Shown piece by piece: positions 46,303 to 58,425 of a DNA stretch of 64,000 nt. The translations under genes were made by a program, and so were the position numbers. Source of the DNA: Cycas panzhihuaensis (Eukaryota > Cycadophyta); NCBI GenBank assembly GCA_023213395.1, contig CM041465.1:233995741-234059740 (forward strand). The letters are read 5' to 3'. How positions within the stretch are numbered: position 1 is the first letter of the stretch; every line of letters begins with the position of its first letter. The notes beneath the pieces were generated by a model, which made no database searches, had not been told where the DNA came from, and worked only from the letters and a program-made list of their open reading frames with translations.

Positions 46303-46307
46303 ATAGG
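46303..46307. repeat. Copia3 target-site duplication, right copy
   Basis: ATAGG, identical to 38722-38726. Confidence 0.92.
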
Positions 46308-47229
46308 TGTCATCTTGTAGTTCCAGACTTTGTTATATTGTTAATATGAGAAGATGGATCATTCTTATATTTCCACTCCTTTAACAAACGGTAGTTATAC
46401 ATATGAGAGCTTTCATAGGTAGATTGTGGGAAATCAATAATAAATCAAGGGAATGAGGTAATAACGTGAGAATTCAACACCTCTTCTTCAAAGTGCCCCC
46501 CATTCTTGTGCAGTTAAGAAGCAAGGTAATGAGGTGTCCCTCTGAATATAGAGAACATAAAAGTCAAAGTTTTACTAATATTACATTTTCTACTACTTTT
46601 TCTAAGTGATGCTTTTTTAGAGTGTTAGGAGTTTATGCTTTGATTTCTATTATCTTGTGATGAAGGTGTATGTATGTAGAATTAAATAAGTGATTTTTAT
46701 ATTTATGTGAAATATTTGATAATTAAAAGAATGGTATTGTAAACTTCTTGAAAGTAGTTGTGGTATTTTCCATGACAAATAAAAAAACTATTATGGTATT
46801 TAAAACACTCCAGATGGAAGGTGACCTAGGATGGTTACACTTTATTAATGAAGAGGGGCCTAGGATGTGGAACCTCTACATGTGCAAACAGATCCTATGA
46901 TGCTAATGTTAGGCATCTGTGCACTACATGAGCATGATTACAAGGGTAGAAGCAACCTAAGACAAAGAGGCTAGACTAAGGGCAATGAGTGGATGCACAG
47001 GTGCATGAAACGAGGATATGGTTGTGGTCCTAAGCTAGCCTGTGGCAAACTAAGGGAGGTAACACATTCCTAAATGCAGTTATATGCTCTTTATGTTTTT
47101 TAATACACTCATTAAGTCTACCCTAAAGAAAGGTTATAATTCACCCATATGGATTTAAAACTCATAATCACAGGATCCCTCCTCATGTCTTAGGCTTGTA
47201 ATAAAGTAGACAATTTGTTACTCCAATTT
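46308..47229. other. DNA between Copia3 and the Tat2 LTR-like region
   Basis: No supported gene. It may include the end of the Gypsy2 LTR (to about 46325). Confidence 0.4.
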
Positions 47230-49600
47230 CCTACCTTTAAAATGTAATGCAATACATATGAAAACAAAGGAAGTGCAATGCAACTAATCCTTTTTTGTTT
47301 TTTATCTTTTCTCTTTTTTGGAATGAAGGAAAGGAAAACAAAAGGTGGGGGGAGAGAGATAAGTAAATTAAACTAACTTCTTCTTTGTTTCTTTCTTTTT
47401 TTTTTTTTTTTAAGATAAAAGAGGAAAAGAAACAATGAGAAAATGAAGAAACCTTTATACCTTTTTTTCTTTTTCTTTCTCTTTTTTTTTTTTTGAAATG
47501 CAACAAAAGTAAGAAACTAAAAGGGGTGAGGTGTACTTGGAAAAGAGTAGGTTGAAGTAGTAAAAACCCCCTTCTAGCAAGCAGTGGTGTCCTTGGTATG
47601 ATGGGAAGGGAATAAAACTAATACTTACCTATCCTAAAGGAATTTCAACAATATTTCTACTTGCTAAAAGCCTTTATGATAGAAGAAAGAGTGCGAAAAT
47701 TGTAAACTTGAGGGGAAAATGAAAGGAAAGGGCATGTGGAGCTTACCTTTTTTATGGTGGTTGGTATGGAGGTTATTAAAATGTTTGTGTGATGGATAAT
47801 GGTTGAGAGTCTTACTAACTTTTATCTCCTCCCTACAAACATGTTAGTTTCCTACAAGGATAGCAAACCTATGATATCTTCAATGAAAATGATCATATAT
47901 AGCTCATGAAAGGGAATAAGCCCAAAGCATAAAGAAACAATCCTAAATCTATGAGCATAAGAGAAGAAAATGGATTGGGTTGGGGTGTCTGAGAATGGCA
48001 ACCATCCCCTAATCTATAAGGATTCCTAAGTTGTACTTAGGAACCTCCCCAACCTTGCAACTTCTAAAATCAACCAACAAAGAAATAAGCAGAAAGGGTG
48101 CTATAAAGAAATATTATCCAATGGGTGAAAGCAATCAAGAAATCAAGGAAATCTTCTAGCTAATCCTACCATAAAATCATACTCTCATGGAATACGACTA
48201 TGGCAAACAAAAGACAAAGGAAAAGAAGCTAAGCAAAATGGAGTTGATTACCTATACCTTATGAAGATTTGTAGGCCAATGGTAGTTGGTTCTCCTCTAA
48301 GGACTCTCAAGTTGCTTTGGGCATATACTTATAATCTCTAAGTGGAAGCCAGTGGGTTGAGTCAAATTACTAGCATTATAGCAAAAATTTGATAGTATAA
48401 TAGCAAGGTTACTCAACCTTAAAGGTGTCCTCCATTTTGAAGGTAGAGGGTTAGTGATTTTCTACCCATAATGTGGAAAAAAATACCAACCAAAAACCAT
48501 GAATCTTGTTCATGATTTAAGAGATTTATCTTGAAAAAAGCAAAAAATTATAAGGATTGAGGCATGTTTAGCCTCTTAATGCTGATGCAAGCTAACTTGG
48601 GGTTGACACAATTCACCAAATCTAACAATTGATCATTTATAAGCTAATTGTTACTATTAAACTCAAATCTAGATTGGTGACAGTCATGTCATAAATTTAT
48701 TTACAATATCACAAACATGTATGCAGTATCATGAACTACTTTGTTGTACCACTATTGTAGTAAAAAAATAAGACAGTAAAGTAATAAAATCCATTTTTTC
48801 ACCAATTTTCATCATACAATCAAGTAGACTCACAAATAACAGGTCCTAAGGATAGCGATCAGTCAACATCGAGTTGCAATAAGGTGAAAATAAGGCCAAA
48901 TAGGAAAAGACAAGGCAATAATCAACAAGAAAACAAGTTGCAAGTGGTCAGGAAAGCATTGTTTCCAACCTAGAAGTCCAACAAATGGAGATAATAGCCA
49001 TGGACTGAGGTCCTAATCTTCATCGGCATATGATAGGGGGATGGATCAACCATCAAGTAAGCAATCAAGCATATACCAACTATATAATCCTTAGATATAA
49101 ATCAATAAAGAGTAAAAAGAGGTGAGAAATATACATATACTCACCTTACTTGGTTGAGTATTGAAATGTTATTCTTGGAAGCTGAGAAACACTATCCCCT
49201 TGGTAGTAGAACATCTTCGATCTAGAGCTAGAAGATGGTGAATTCTACTAATAGAAGTAATGTGAAATACAATAATAATAAAAATCAAATGTGTATGTGT
49301 CACATGGGGTAGTGGTTGCTATAGTGGTCCCTCATTAATAGAAAATCAGAGGGGGGTTGCCCTTAATTTAGCCTCCTACAGAACCTTTGGCAGAGGTGCA
49401 TAAGCTAAGAAGGATGATAAGTTAGTTATTGGATCAATCCAAAGGTCAGTGGCTATGAATCCTAGGTATGTACATGATAGGGACATTAAAGAATGGAGGT
49501 GTTGCTCCATGGTAAGACAAAGTGGGCATCATGCACTAAAATAGGGGCTTGGAAGCCCAAAGCCCCTTGAATACATGAAGCGATGCTTCAAATACTCAAG
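47230..49600 (-). repeat. LTR-A: long LTR-like region of Tat2
   Basis: It is collinear with the second long repeat at 57430-58840 plus 63391-64000. Shared landmarks are a polypyrimidine block (47290-47520 versus 57430-57800), the hairpin CCTAAGTTGTACTTAGG, a CCATGA-containing stretch before 48540 (compare 58825), a GCTAACYTGGGGTTG stretch (48592 and 63465), and the TTGCAAGNGG stretch near 48936 and 63835. The minus orientation follows from its place downstream of the Tat2 RNase H. Exact ends were not found. The 89-aa minus ORF at 47237-47506 is Lys-rich translation of the pyrimidine block, not a gene. Confidence 0.6.
48023..48043. repeat. Conserved hairpin in LTR-A
   Basis: TTCCTAAGT-TGT-ACTTAGGAA, 9-bp perfect arms. 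Identical arms at 58299-58319 in LTR-B. Confidence 0.8.
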
Positions 49601-49631
49601 GGAGAGAAAGACTTAATGAGTTGAAGTTTGG

Positions 49632-50131
49632 TCGCCATAGCTTTACCTCATTAGTGACTATCTTTCAAAGGTTCTATTTTTTTTCTTGTTTTTAACATTT
49701 TATAATTTTTTTTATATTTTATAGTTTTATATTGTTTTTGGATTTTCAATTGTTTTATATATTCTTTTGTTATTTTTAATAGTTTTATGATTTTTTTAAG
49801 ATTTTAAAAGGATTTTCTATAAATTTTTGGTTTTTTCTTTTTTTTTCTTTTTCCTTCTTAATAGAATTTACATAAAAGGAAATAAATAACAAGAAAGGAT
49901 GATAAAACCAAGAGATCCAAGATATAGGATAGAAAGAAGTTGTGCGACCTATGGAAGTCATACCCTAGTTTAATATGCACAAATATATATGGTAGTTTAT
50001 CCTCGTTTTAGAGCAAGGTGATCATTTAGTCTCTTATCAGAGTGCAAGGGAAGCTTTAACAATATGGCGTAACTTCCAAGGGGGCTATATAAGCCTAGAG
50101 TTATCACCATAGTTTTACCTCATCAATGAGT
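49632..50131 (-). repeat. Two copies of the GAGGTAAARCTATGG motif in Tat2
   Basis: Reverse complements of the motif lie at 49632-49657 (CACTAATGAGGTAAAGCTATGGCG) and 50104-50131 (CTCATTGATGAGGTAAAACTATGG). The second continues directly from the C-terminal codons of the downstream RNase H frame. Between them is A/T-rich homopolymer sequence (49680-49870). Confidence 0.7.
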
Positions 50132-50244
50132 GCCTCTTGGAGGTTAGAGACTAGGTGAGACTTCCCCCTAAATAGGTGTCTCAATGGGTGGTCTGTTAGG
50201 TCAAAGGAGAGTCATCCATTAATGGTAGATGGCACTCGAGGATG

Positions 50245-50640
50245 AAATTCACTAAATTGTCAACTTCGGTTTAGTCCACGAGAAATATGGTGAATGTTGA
50301 TGGAGGAGAATTAGGCCAAGGGAGACCTAGCAAACGTGGCTAAAGACCTTAATTATGAGCAATGGACCTAGAAGACTTGGATGAGCTGGGATACAATAAT
50401 CTATGAATCACAATAGAAGATGATGGAGCCATTGTGGAAGTGGAGCGCATTAATCAAAGCTTATGTAATAGTGGTATACTCAACATCATTATTAATGGCT
50501 TCCAGTAGGTAGACTCCAGATTGAACTAAGGTATTCCTAAGGTGATTTTGAATGATCTAGGCTGCAGTAGAAGGCCCTAGATTCCTATAACTACCCCCAT
50601 TAATGTGGATGATCAATGCCATAAGGATATGTAATGACAA
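50245..50640 (-). pseudogene. Tat2 downstream RNase H domain (second, aRNH-like)
   Basis: One minus-strand frame shows HINGG at 50607-50593 (Asp of the first motif changed to Asn), AINNDVEY ending at 50476 (catalytic Glu region), a Y-C-DS strand with Asp at 50412-50404, HHISRGLN at 50292-50269 and VDNLV at 50268-50251. The middle part aligns by eye with Tat1: AINNDVEYTTIT-x-ALINAL against ATNNEVEYITIIGALINIL. It lies 4.2 kb downstream of integrase. Three or four in-frame stops. Function in the family: removal of RNA from RNA-DNA hybrids; inactive here. Confidence 0.7.
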
Positions 50641-50987
50641 CTCAGGATAGAGTCATTGAATAAAGGGAGATGGTGGGAATCAATGATCAACAAAAGGAGC
50701 TCAAGCAGGCATGTAAATCTAACTGAGATGACAAAAACTCTTAGTCATTAAGAATGACCATGTACCTAAATCATAAACTCCTCTAGGATCTAGCCAAAGT
50801 AGTAGTAGTTGTGTTATTTGGATTTTGATCATGATTAAGACCATAGTAGGTCCAAGTAACTAGATTCAAAGGTTCAAAATATCCCACTCATCTAGATCCA
50901 AACTATAAATTGTAGGTAGGGATGAGGCCATCACATGACCTTCCCTGGATGCCAAGAAGATGGTGGTAGATATGCCCCCTTGAAGCA

Positions 50988-51018
<31 letters not shown>

Positions 51019-51126
51019 GTTTTTTTTTTTTTTTTTGGGTACATTTTTGGGTTCTTTTCTTTTTATAGCTTTAAGAAGGCATAGACATATGTAATCGCTT
51101 GGATGGTGTGAGAAGCATACCCTATG

Positions 51127-51193
<67 letters not shown>

Positions 51194-52730
51194 GTACCTT
51201 TTTGGGCTCTTTTCTTTTTGTAGCTTTAAGAGGGCATAGACGTATGTAATCGCTTGGGTGGTATGAGGTAGGTGCAAAGGTAAATCAAACCATAAGGAGG
51301 CCAAGAGAGTTGTCATAATAACAATATTTTAACATAACCAACACATGACAGTGAGCACCTACTGAAAAGGTCAAATCGTGGGGCAAAAGGGGTAAGTCAT
51401 GTGACAACCCTAAGTGTCGATTATGGGACATGCATGAAGCAGGGTCTTCTGGTTAGTGACCATGGAGAACTAAGGCATCTACCATGACTGGGGACATGCG
51501 AGAATCATTATAGTTTCCATACCCAAACTATACGTGTGACCAACCAAAGCCCAGATAGAATTAAGGTGAAGAGATAATATGACAATTGATGAAATATTGT
51601 TTGATACCAACGGTATATATACTCAAGAAGGACAAGCCAAGGCACATAAAAACTTAGTAGGGTATAAAATGAAGTGGTCCAAGGGGATTAAGGGCTACAA
51701 AAAATTGAGCTAAAGATGCAAATGAGGCATAGGAAATAGCATAAGAAACAATATAAGTAATGAAGATAATGAAAAAAAGGTGGCCAAGTGCTACCTGATA
51801 AGTGAAGGGCCAATATGGGCATTAAATCAACAATCAGTATGAAGACATGGTCCCATGGACTATAAACACCAATAGGAGATGAGGTAGGTGGATAAGGGGT
51901 AAAAAAGGCTTATTCAGGGGTCAAAAGGCTATCAATGTCGTGCATTAGATAGCATGAAATTGGGGCCTAGGCATAAACAAGGTTGTTAGCCCAAATGAAT
52001 AGAATAGTGTGTCCAGGTGGCCATATTGTCAGTGCGGTCAAAAGGAGAGGAACAAGAGGCTAATTAGGAGTCATACAAGGGGAAAGGGGCCATCTATATA
52101 TTTGAGTTTCCTTTGAAATTTGATTTCATTTTCACTATCAACTATAGGATTTCTGAGAAAACCTTCTTCGACACCTTATTTTCCATTGCCTTCCTAAGCT
52201 CACTTTAGGAGATCTGACCATTTGATTACTAAGTAAGTAGAGTCATAGGGACTACATCATCATCATGGTCATCGTGCATCTAGACTTAGTAAGTGGATAT
52301 GTTATGTTTTTTCTATTTTTGTATTTTTCACAAAGTGTGTTTTTTATATCTAGGCTATGCCTATTTAGATGAAATGAGGCTGAATGGGGCCTATTTGGGG
52401 CCTCATTTTAGGCTAGACCAAGGCATCTTGGTGCCCTAGTCTTGATGGGCTAGTTGTTGGGCCTAAATAAGAATTTATTTATTTATTTATATTTATAGAT
52501 GGTATGATGTGTACCATAGCAAAGTTTGTGGTACCACAAACTCTCTCAGAAAAATTCCTATTGTACTACAGAAGTATTTGTGATATTGTAAATATATCTA
52601 TGGTATAGACAAGTTATTATCAAAATTTATTTTTTTCCTTAAAATATTTATTAGTTTTAATTCTTTAGATTATTGGTTAATAGTATGTAGTCCTTAGGCT
52701 CTTAATGACTAACCTATTGGGACTTTTCAT
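50641..52730. other. Tat2 spacer, part 1
   Basis: Contains the 130-bp tandem duplication with (AT)n at 50984-51266. No other supported feature. Confidence 0.5.
50984..51266. repeat. 130-bp tandem duplication containing (TA)n arrays
   Basis: Copy 1 starts at AGCATACCCTAT (50984), copy 2 at the same string (51114). Each has a (TA)n run (about 12 and 33 repeats), then a GGTACNTTTTTGGG stretch, AGCTTTAAGA and ATGTAATCGCTTGG. The second (TA)n is much expanded. The Ile-Tyr ORF 51122-51316 is only its translation. Confidence 0.88.
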
Positions 52731-53240
52731 GTGTCATTTCAGGCTATTATCACGATTAATAATTGTGAAAATATAGGTACTATGATTGACAATCATGAAA
52801 ACATAGGTGCTCATGATTGGAAAATATTAAGGCAGTGTAGGTTACTTAAAGTGGTCATGATACACCAGTATGCATCTAATCAGGGCCTATTTATGGATAT
52901 CATATCCCATTGGGACTGTAGGAGGTAGGTTTTCCATCTCCCTAGTATAGGGAACATTATTATCACTATCAATAACACTCAGAGGAGTCTGGGCTACCAA
53001 CAAGAGGGGCACCCTACATGACTATGTGAGGCATCCCTACTGGGGTGTCCATTGGGATAATGAGGATGAGGATGAGGGAGACACAATAGGGCTAGTAGTG
53101 GAGATTGGAGAGGAGGAGGGTGATGGAGGTGAGGTAGTCAGAGGTGAGGAGGAGGATCTAGATGTTGGTAGTGACAAGGAGATACATGGTATCAGTGTAG
53201 TAGGGAAGGAGGTAGGCCATCTGGGAGAGGCTCCTTAGAG
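52731..53240 (+). pseudogene. Degenerate plus-strand ORF in the Tat2 spacer, possibly a plant mobile domain
   Basis: The open frame 52731-52928 ends ...QGLFMDIISHWDCRR and, after one stop, continues VFHLPSIGNIIITINNTQRSL to about 52990. The series W-x-C-x-x-x-x-FHLP-x-G-x-x-x-x-T resembles the plant mobile domain (T-H-T-F-H-L-P-x-G-E-M-T-I-T-L). An acidic, Gly/Glu-rich open frame follows at 53026-53238. It is antisense to Tat2. The domain call is weak; only about 25 residues support it. It could also be a chance frame. Confidence 0.3.
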
Positions 53241-54134
53241 AGGTATCTATCTTGTCTTATTTAAGTCTATTTTAGTTTTATGTCATTTAGATATATACTA
53301 ATTTTCTTAGATTCATTCCTGACATACAAACTTGTTTTACTTGGTAGGAGAGGGCCTTATAGTAGAGCTCGTCAATAAAGTTGTTGTCGAGCTTTTCCTT
53401 ATGGTGCATATAAAGGGCCAACCTCTGATAGTTGACATCAAAGAGATAATATCAACACATCCTCATACCAAGCTATTTACCCCCTATTGAGGGTAAGGGA
53501 GATGTGGGTGGCTAAGGTCCATGAGTTTTAGTGAGAGAGTAATTGGTTCCAGACTAAGAGGAACTAGTTCTAGGTGAAGAGGGACCAGTTACAGGTGAAG
53601 CAAGTCTAACTACATTATCAGATTAGAGATTTATAGGCACGATGAGTGAAGATAATACCTCCAATCATCACAGCTCCCATATAAATGGCTCATGGGGTAG
53701 AGGTCTACATTTCTATATTAGAGTTGTGGCTTCAGGAGATCCAAGGGGGGAGGGGTCAACTTTAGTCCAGATATGACCAGTTGGTAGAGCAGATGGTAGG
53801 TCATTCATCCAAGACTCATACCACAATGATGACATAGTGATATCAGAGGGATGACGGTCATCCGTAGGATGAGAGGAGTGAGGTTGGACCTTCACAATGG
53901 CCAAGGAGGAGTTAAGGGGATGCTTAAACCCCCTCTAAGCAAAGGCCAATACCAACAGATGCCATCCACTTAGGGAACAAGGGAGAGGATGCATTTTTGT
54001 AGAGGAAAACTAGACCTCTAAGGGTGTTGAGATTATGCATGCCCCAATCTTATTAGGTAATTATACACCCCTAAAAGGATTCCAACTTCCTCATGGTGTA
54101 TTGTGTTGATATCCACATTGTACTTCATCTTTGT
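53241..54134. other. Tat2 spacer, part 2
   Basis: A minus-strand open frame of 63 codons (53713-53904) has no recognisable domain. Nothing else seen. Confidence 0.4.
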
Positions 54135-54266
<132 letters not shown>

Positions 54267-54604
54267 GTGGGGGCTAATTGGTACCCCATTGTTCATTTGT
54301 ATCTTTTGTGTACTTGTTATGTGGATGCATTGCTACTTGTTTTATCATTTCCGCATGTGTATGTGCTTATTCTTTTATGTATGTTTGATCTGAAATTCAC
54401 TCTTGTGCATGGCATCATAGCTCACACACTAAGCATACATACACCATCCACATGAAATGATGTCACACAATTAGCTTCTATTTTATACTTATGGAGGAGT
54501 CCCATACCCCTATTTTGGGGTTAATCTCATCATTAGCCAAGAATGGTAGGAGATAGATCTTAGTGAGGTGCTATATAAGGAGGCTACTGTATCCAAGATG
54601 AAGG

Positions 54605-54771
54605 TAGTTTAGGCTCATTTCAGAATAAGAAAAAAAAATTGGAATGTTTTGGCATCATGCCCCCTAGTAGGGGATGCCCAACCTCATAAATGGGAGTAGT
54701 TTAGGTTCATTTCAAAGTGGGGGTTAGCAGTTTAGGCTCATATTGGAGCATGGTTGGCAGTTTAAGCTTAC
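54605..54771 (-). repeat. Motif tandem repeats after the Tat2 integrase
   Basis: Minus-strand copies of ATGAGCCTAAACT or close variants lie at 54605-54618, 54696-54710, 54728-54741 and 54758-54771. This is the same position and motif family as the Tat1 array at 4652-4888, but the array is less regular. Confidence 0.75.
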
Positions 54772-54839
54772 ACTGGATCATGGTTTGGTTGCCCCCCTAC
54801 ATTGCCCCCCAAACTTAAGGCCTTCTAATGTAGCAATCT

Positions 54840-55990
54840 AGTATGAGCTATTATTGAGGCTTTCAATAACAACAAAAGGGCCTAACCATTTGGGGTTGAA
54901 TTTGGAAAGGTAATCATATAGATATTCTAGTTTGAGGACCTGGTTCCCAAGAATTAGAGATCACGGTCTTAAATGTTTATCATGTGTCTTTTGGGCCTTA
55001 GCTTTAGATGTAAGGTTAGCCTGATATGCAGTAAGGCATATTTTGTCTAATGCCTCAAGATCGAGGAGACAAGCCTAGCATTGCTAGTCTTTATCTATAA
55101 ATTCTTTAAGGGAAACCAGTGAGGAAGGAATTTCCACCTCAAGGGGCAATACCACTTCCGATCTATAAACCAAAGAAAATGGTATCAAGCTTATAGTCAT
55201 CCTAATGGACATTCTATAGGCCCATAGGCTGAATAAAGATAGAGGTACCAATCTCATTGGGGTTGAGTGTTGATTTTCTCTAAGATGTTGATCAAGGTTT
55301 TATTGAAAGCCTTAACTTGGTTATTGGCTTAGGAGTAGTATGGAGATGAGGTTTTATGAGAGATCTTGAACCTCTCACAAAGTTCATCCATTTCCTTATT
55401 ACAAAATGGGCCCCTATTATTAGTAATAAGGATGTTGGGGGTCCTAAACCTACAAATGATATGTTAAAAGATGAAGGTGGTTATTATCTTACCTGTCATT
55501 AAGGAAGCCTTGGCCTATTTAGTAAATTATTTTATTTCCATTAGAACAAACTTGTGTTGGGCTGAGGAAGGGGGGGTTATGTCTTGAATGAGGTCAAGGC
55601 CCCGTTAGGAAAATGGCCATGGCAACATTATAGTGTACAACACTTCATAAGGTTGATGTATTAATTTGAAATGCTCTTAGAATTTTCGACACCATTGGGC
55701 ATAAGCATGAGCATCCTTAAAAAGGGTTGGCTAATATAAACCCATATGAATGATTCATTATGCCATAGATTAGCCCCTAAAATATCCATCACAAATGATT
55801 TCATGGCATTCATAAAGAACTTAACTAGTTTCCTCTAGATTAATACAATGAAGGAGAACATCATCAAATCACCATTTATATAATACATCCTCAACAAGGA
55901 AATGTTACTAAGTGGAGGCTCCTACGTAGAGTTTGACTTTGTCGCTAGCATTTATGGGATATTTCTGCTAAGTTAAATAATTTAGAATGT
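54840..55990 (-). pseudogene. Tat2 integrase
   Basis: Minus strand: the zinc-binding end with HAYAQWCRKF near 55710-55680; core with RGLDLIQDITP near 55605-55570; FVLMEIK, TGKIITTFIF, HIICRFRTPNILITNN (second Asp changed to Asn) near 55455-55410; SPYYSQANNQVKAFNKTLINIL (Glu lost, reads K/A) near 55350-55280. The C-terminal domain has PFSLVYRSEVVLPLEVEIPS near 55185-55125, ANLTSKAKAQKTHDKHLRP near 55010-54960, and KFNPKWLGPF near 54900-54870. It is the complete reference for the Tat1 tail. Inactive, with single-base stops. Confidence 0.85.
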
Positions 55991-56029
55991 TGTCATACCA
56001 CTCATTGTTGGCCATGGGATGCCTATCAG

Positions 56030-56700
56030 ATTATTGGAGGGCTAAGATGGGTTCATCAAGTAATGAATCGTCAATTGGCATATTGGTAGAATTGAGAAGA
56101 GAGGCATCAACCAGTTGCTTAGCTACCACCATACCCTTTTTTGACTTGTAATTAATGACCTCTAAGTCATATTCTTGGAGGAGAATAACCCATTTTCCTA
56201 TTCTCCCTGTCAGGTTAGACCTAGCCATTAAGTAATGTAGTGGATCCAATTGGACTATTATGTGGGTGGTGTTGCTAAGGAGGTAGTTCCACAGCTTCTT
56301 AATAATAAATATCAATGTGAGGTATTCTTTTTCCACTAGTGGGTAGTTTATTTTAGCTACCATGAGGGTCCAACTTATAGAATAGACTACCCTCTCGACC
56401 TTAGAATCATTTTCTTATATAAGCATAGCACCAACAGATTTATCAGTTGCTAAAGTACAGAGAATAAAGGGTCGATCAAACAAAGGCAAGGTTCATGGGG
56501 GAACCAAGATGAGAGCCCTTTATTAAAGTATATAGAATAAAGAGCCAATCAAACAAAGGTGAGGCTAATATAGGAATCAAGATAAGAACTCTCTTAAGCT
56601 CTTGAAAAGCCTCTTAGGCTCGAGGGGTCCAAATGAATGGGATTCTCTTTTTAAGCAGGTTAGTCAGTGGCTTCGCATTAATAGCAAAGTTTACCAAAAA
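56030..56700 (-). pseudogene. Tat2 first RNase H
   Basis: The open minus frame 56363-56031 (110 codons) reads INYPLVEKEYLTLIFIIKKLWNYLL (catalytic Glu region), HIIVQLDPLHYLMARSNLTGRIGKW (the TDH/D-x-L block), LLQEYDLEVINYKSKKGMVVAKQLVDA (C-terminal block; the final D of ADAL is changed). The N-terminal part with the first Asp is on 56560-56400 in broken frames. This is the normal RT-linked RNase H, distinct from the domain at 50.2-50.6 kb. Confidence 0.85.
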
Positions 56701-56739
56701 TCATCATAGGAAACTTAGTTTCCCTAGAAACGGCTTGAT

Positions 56740-57345
56740 TTGTCATCATATCTTTGGAAGTGGAATCTCCATTATAGCATTGACCTTATCAAGGTCAACC
56801 TGGATCCCTTGTTGGGACACTAAAAAGTCCAATAATTTGGTAATAGTTTCTACAAAAATATATTTAAACAGGTTAACACTAGCATGGCATTTACAACACC
56901 TAATGAATATCTTTCTAAGATCCATAGGGTGATCAGCCTTCTTGCGGGAAAGGCCCATTAAATCATCCATGAAGACCTTAAGTACCTTATTAATGAGGTC
57001 ATGGAAGATGAAGCACATGGCCCTTTGACAGGTCACATGGACATTCTTCAAACCAAAGGGCATGGCCTTGTAAACAAACATTCCCCAAGGAGTTGCAAAG
57101 GTAGTTTTATGATAGTCTTCAGGGGATATTTGTATTTGGTTATATCCTGTAAAGTTATTCGTCAAGGACATAACCTCAAACCCTATAGTATGGTCAATGT
57201 TTTAATCAATAAATAGGAGAGGGAAGTTGTCCTTGGGACATGCATTATTAATATCCCTAAAATCAATACATATTCATATGGCCCATGCACTACTTAAGCG
57301 TAGATTCAAGACCCATGTGATGAAGCCCCTCTTGGCATTTAGGGT
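56740..57345 (-). pseudogene. Tat2 reverse transcriptase (N-terminus missing)
   Basis: Minus strand: ICIDFRDINNACPKDNFPLLFID near 57270-57205, then the open frame 57171-56746 (141 codons): TNNFTGYNQIQISPEDYHKTTFATPWGMFVYKAMPFGLKN, the catalytic strand VFMDD (FMDD at 56962-56973, intact Asp pair), LLDFLVSQQGIQVDLDKVNAI. The motifs ACPKD-x-FPL and the APED/SPED block are typical of Tat/Athila-type RTs. The fingers upstream of ICIDFRD are not readable past about 57345. Confidence 0.88.
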
Positions 57346-58298
57346 TTGGAGTTCTAGTTTTCTAGGTGCTTTCAGTTTCATTTGTTTATTCTTTGCAGAA
57401 TTAATAATTTTTTGTAGAAAAAGAAGTGGTTGATTTTGTTTGTTTACCTTCTTTTATATATTTTTTGTTTATAAATAAAAAAGGGATGAGAGGGGATAAA
57501 ATGAGATGAAATAAAACACTACTAAACCTCCCTCTCTTTTACCTTCTCTCTCTCTATTTCCTTTTATATTTTCTTTCTTTTTTTTTCTTTTCTCTTTTTG
57601 TATGGCAAAAAAATGGGAAGGAAAGGGGGGATAAGAGGAAGAAGAGGCACTTATAAACTACCCTCCCCTTTTTATTCCTTCTTTCTCTCAATGTCTACCT
57701 TCCCTTATGCTTTATCCCATCCTTTTCCTACTTTCCTTTTTTCTTTCCTACCCCATTTTCTTTCTTCTTTCCTTTTCTTTAAGCAAAAAAAGAAAAAAAA
57801 CATATAATTAAGAAGGTAGGGGAAATTAACTTAGAAAAGGAAGATGGAAACGAGGGTAAGGAGGTGTACACAGGTAAGAATGTTAGCTACAATGTAGATG
57901 CTCCTTTTGACTTACTTTGGCAACTCCATGTGTAGTTGTGAAGGAATGGGGCTACAACTTACCTATCCCCAAGCATAAAGGTAATAAAAATGTAAGGAAA
58001 GAGAGACAACAGAAATAAAGAAACACAATATAAACACTAACTCACCTTTTGATGTGAAGTTGATCTCCAATCTTTTGGAAGATTTAGGAAGCTTTACTTC
58101 CTACTTTATCATGTAAGTTAGTAGCATTCAATAATAACGAAACTTATAATGCTAACACTAACAAACGAAACTAACTAAGGATGCAATCTTTAAATCTGGA
58201 CATTCATCATGTAAAAAGAGAAAAATAAGATAAATACAAGGAAAAAATAAGAGGAAAGTGCCTCAAGATGGTAGTAGTCTCATGCAAATATAGGTGGT

Positions 58299-58319
58299 TT
58301 CCTAAGTTGTACTTAGGAA
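58299..58319. repeat. Conserved hairpin in LTR-B
   Basis: TTCCTAAGT-TGT-ACTTAGGAA, as at 48023-48043. Confidence 0.8.
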
Positions 58320-58425
58320 ACCTCCTTAAAATCCTATAACTCAAGCAATAAGGAGAGGATGGGGGAAAGAACATGCATGCATCTTGATCCTATCCCTTTA
58401 TACCAAAAGAAAATACATAAAATCA

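Noticed and set aside
47237-47506. 89-aa Lys-rich minus-strand ORF
   Set aside because: Comes from a polypyrimidine tract of the LTR; low complexity.
51122-51316. Minus-strand ORF with a Tyr-Ile tail
   Set aside because: Produced by the (TA)n array in the 130-bp duplication.
57001-57433. Plus-strand ORFs opposite the Tat2 RT
   Set aside because: The RT on the minus strand explains this DNA.
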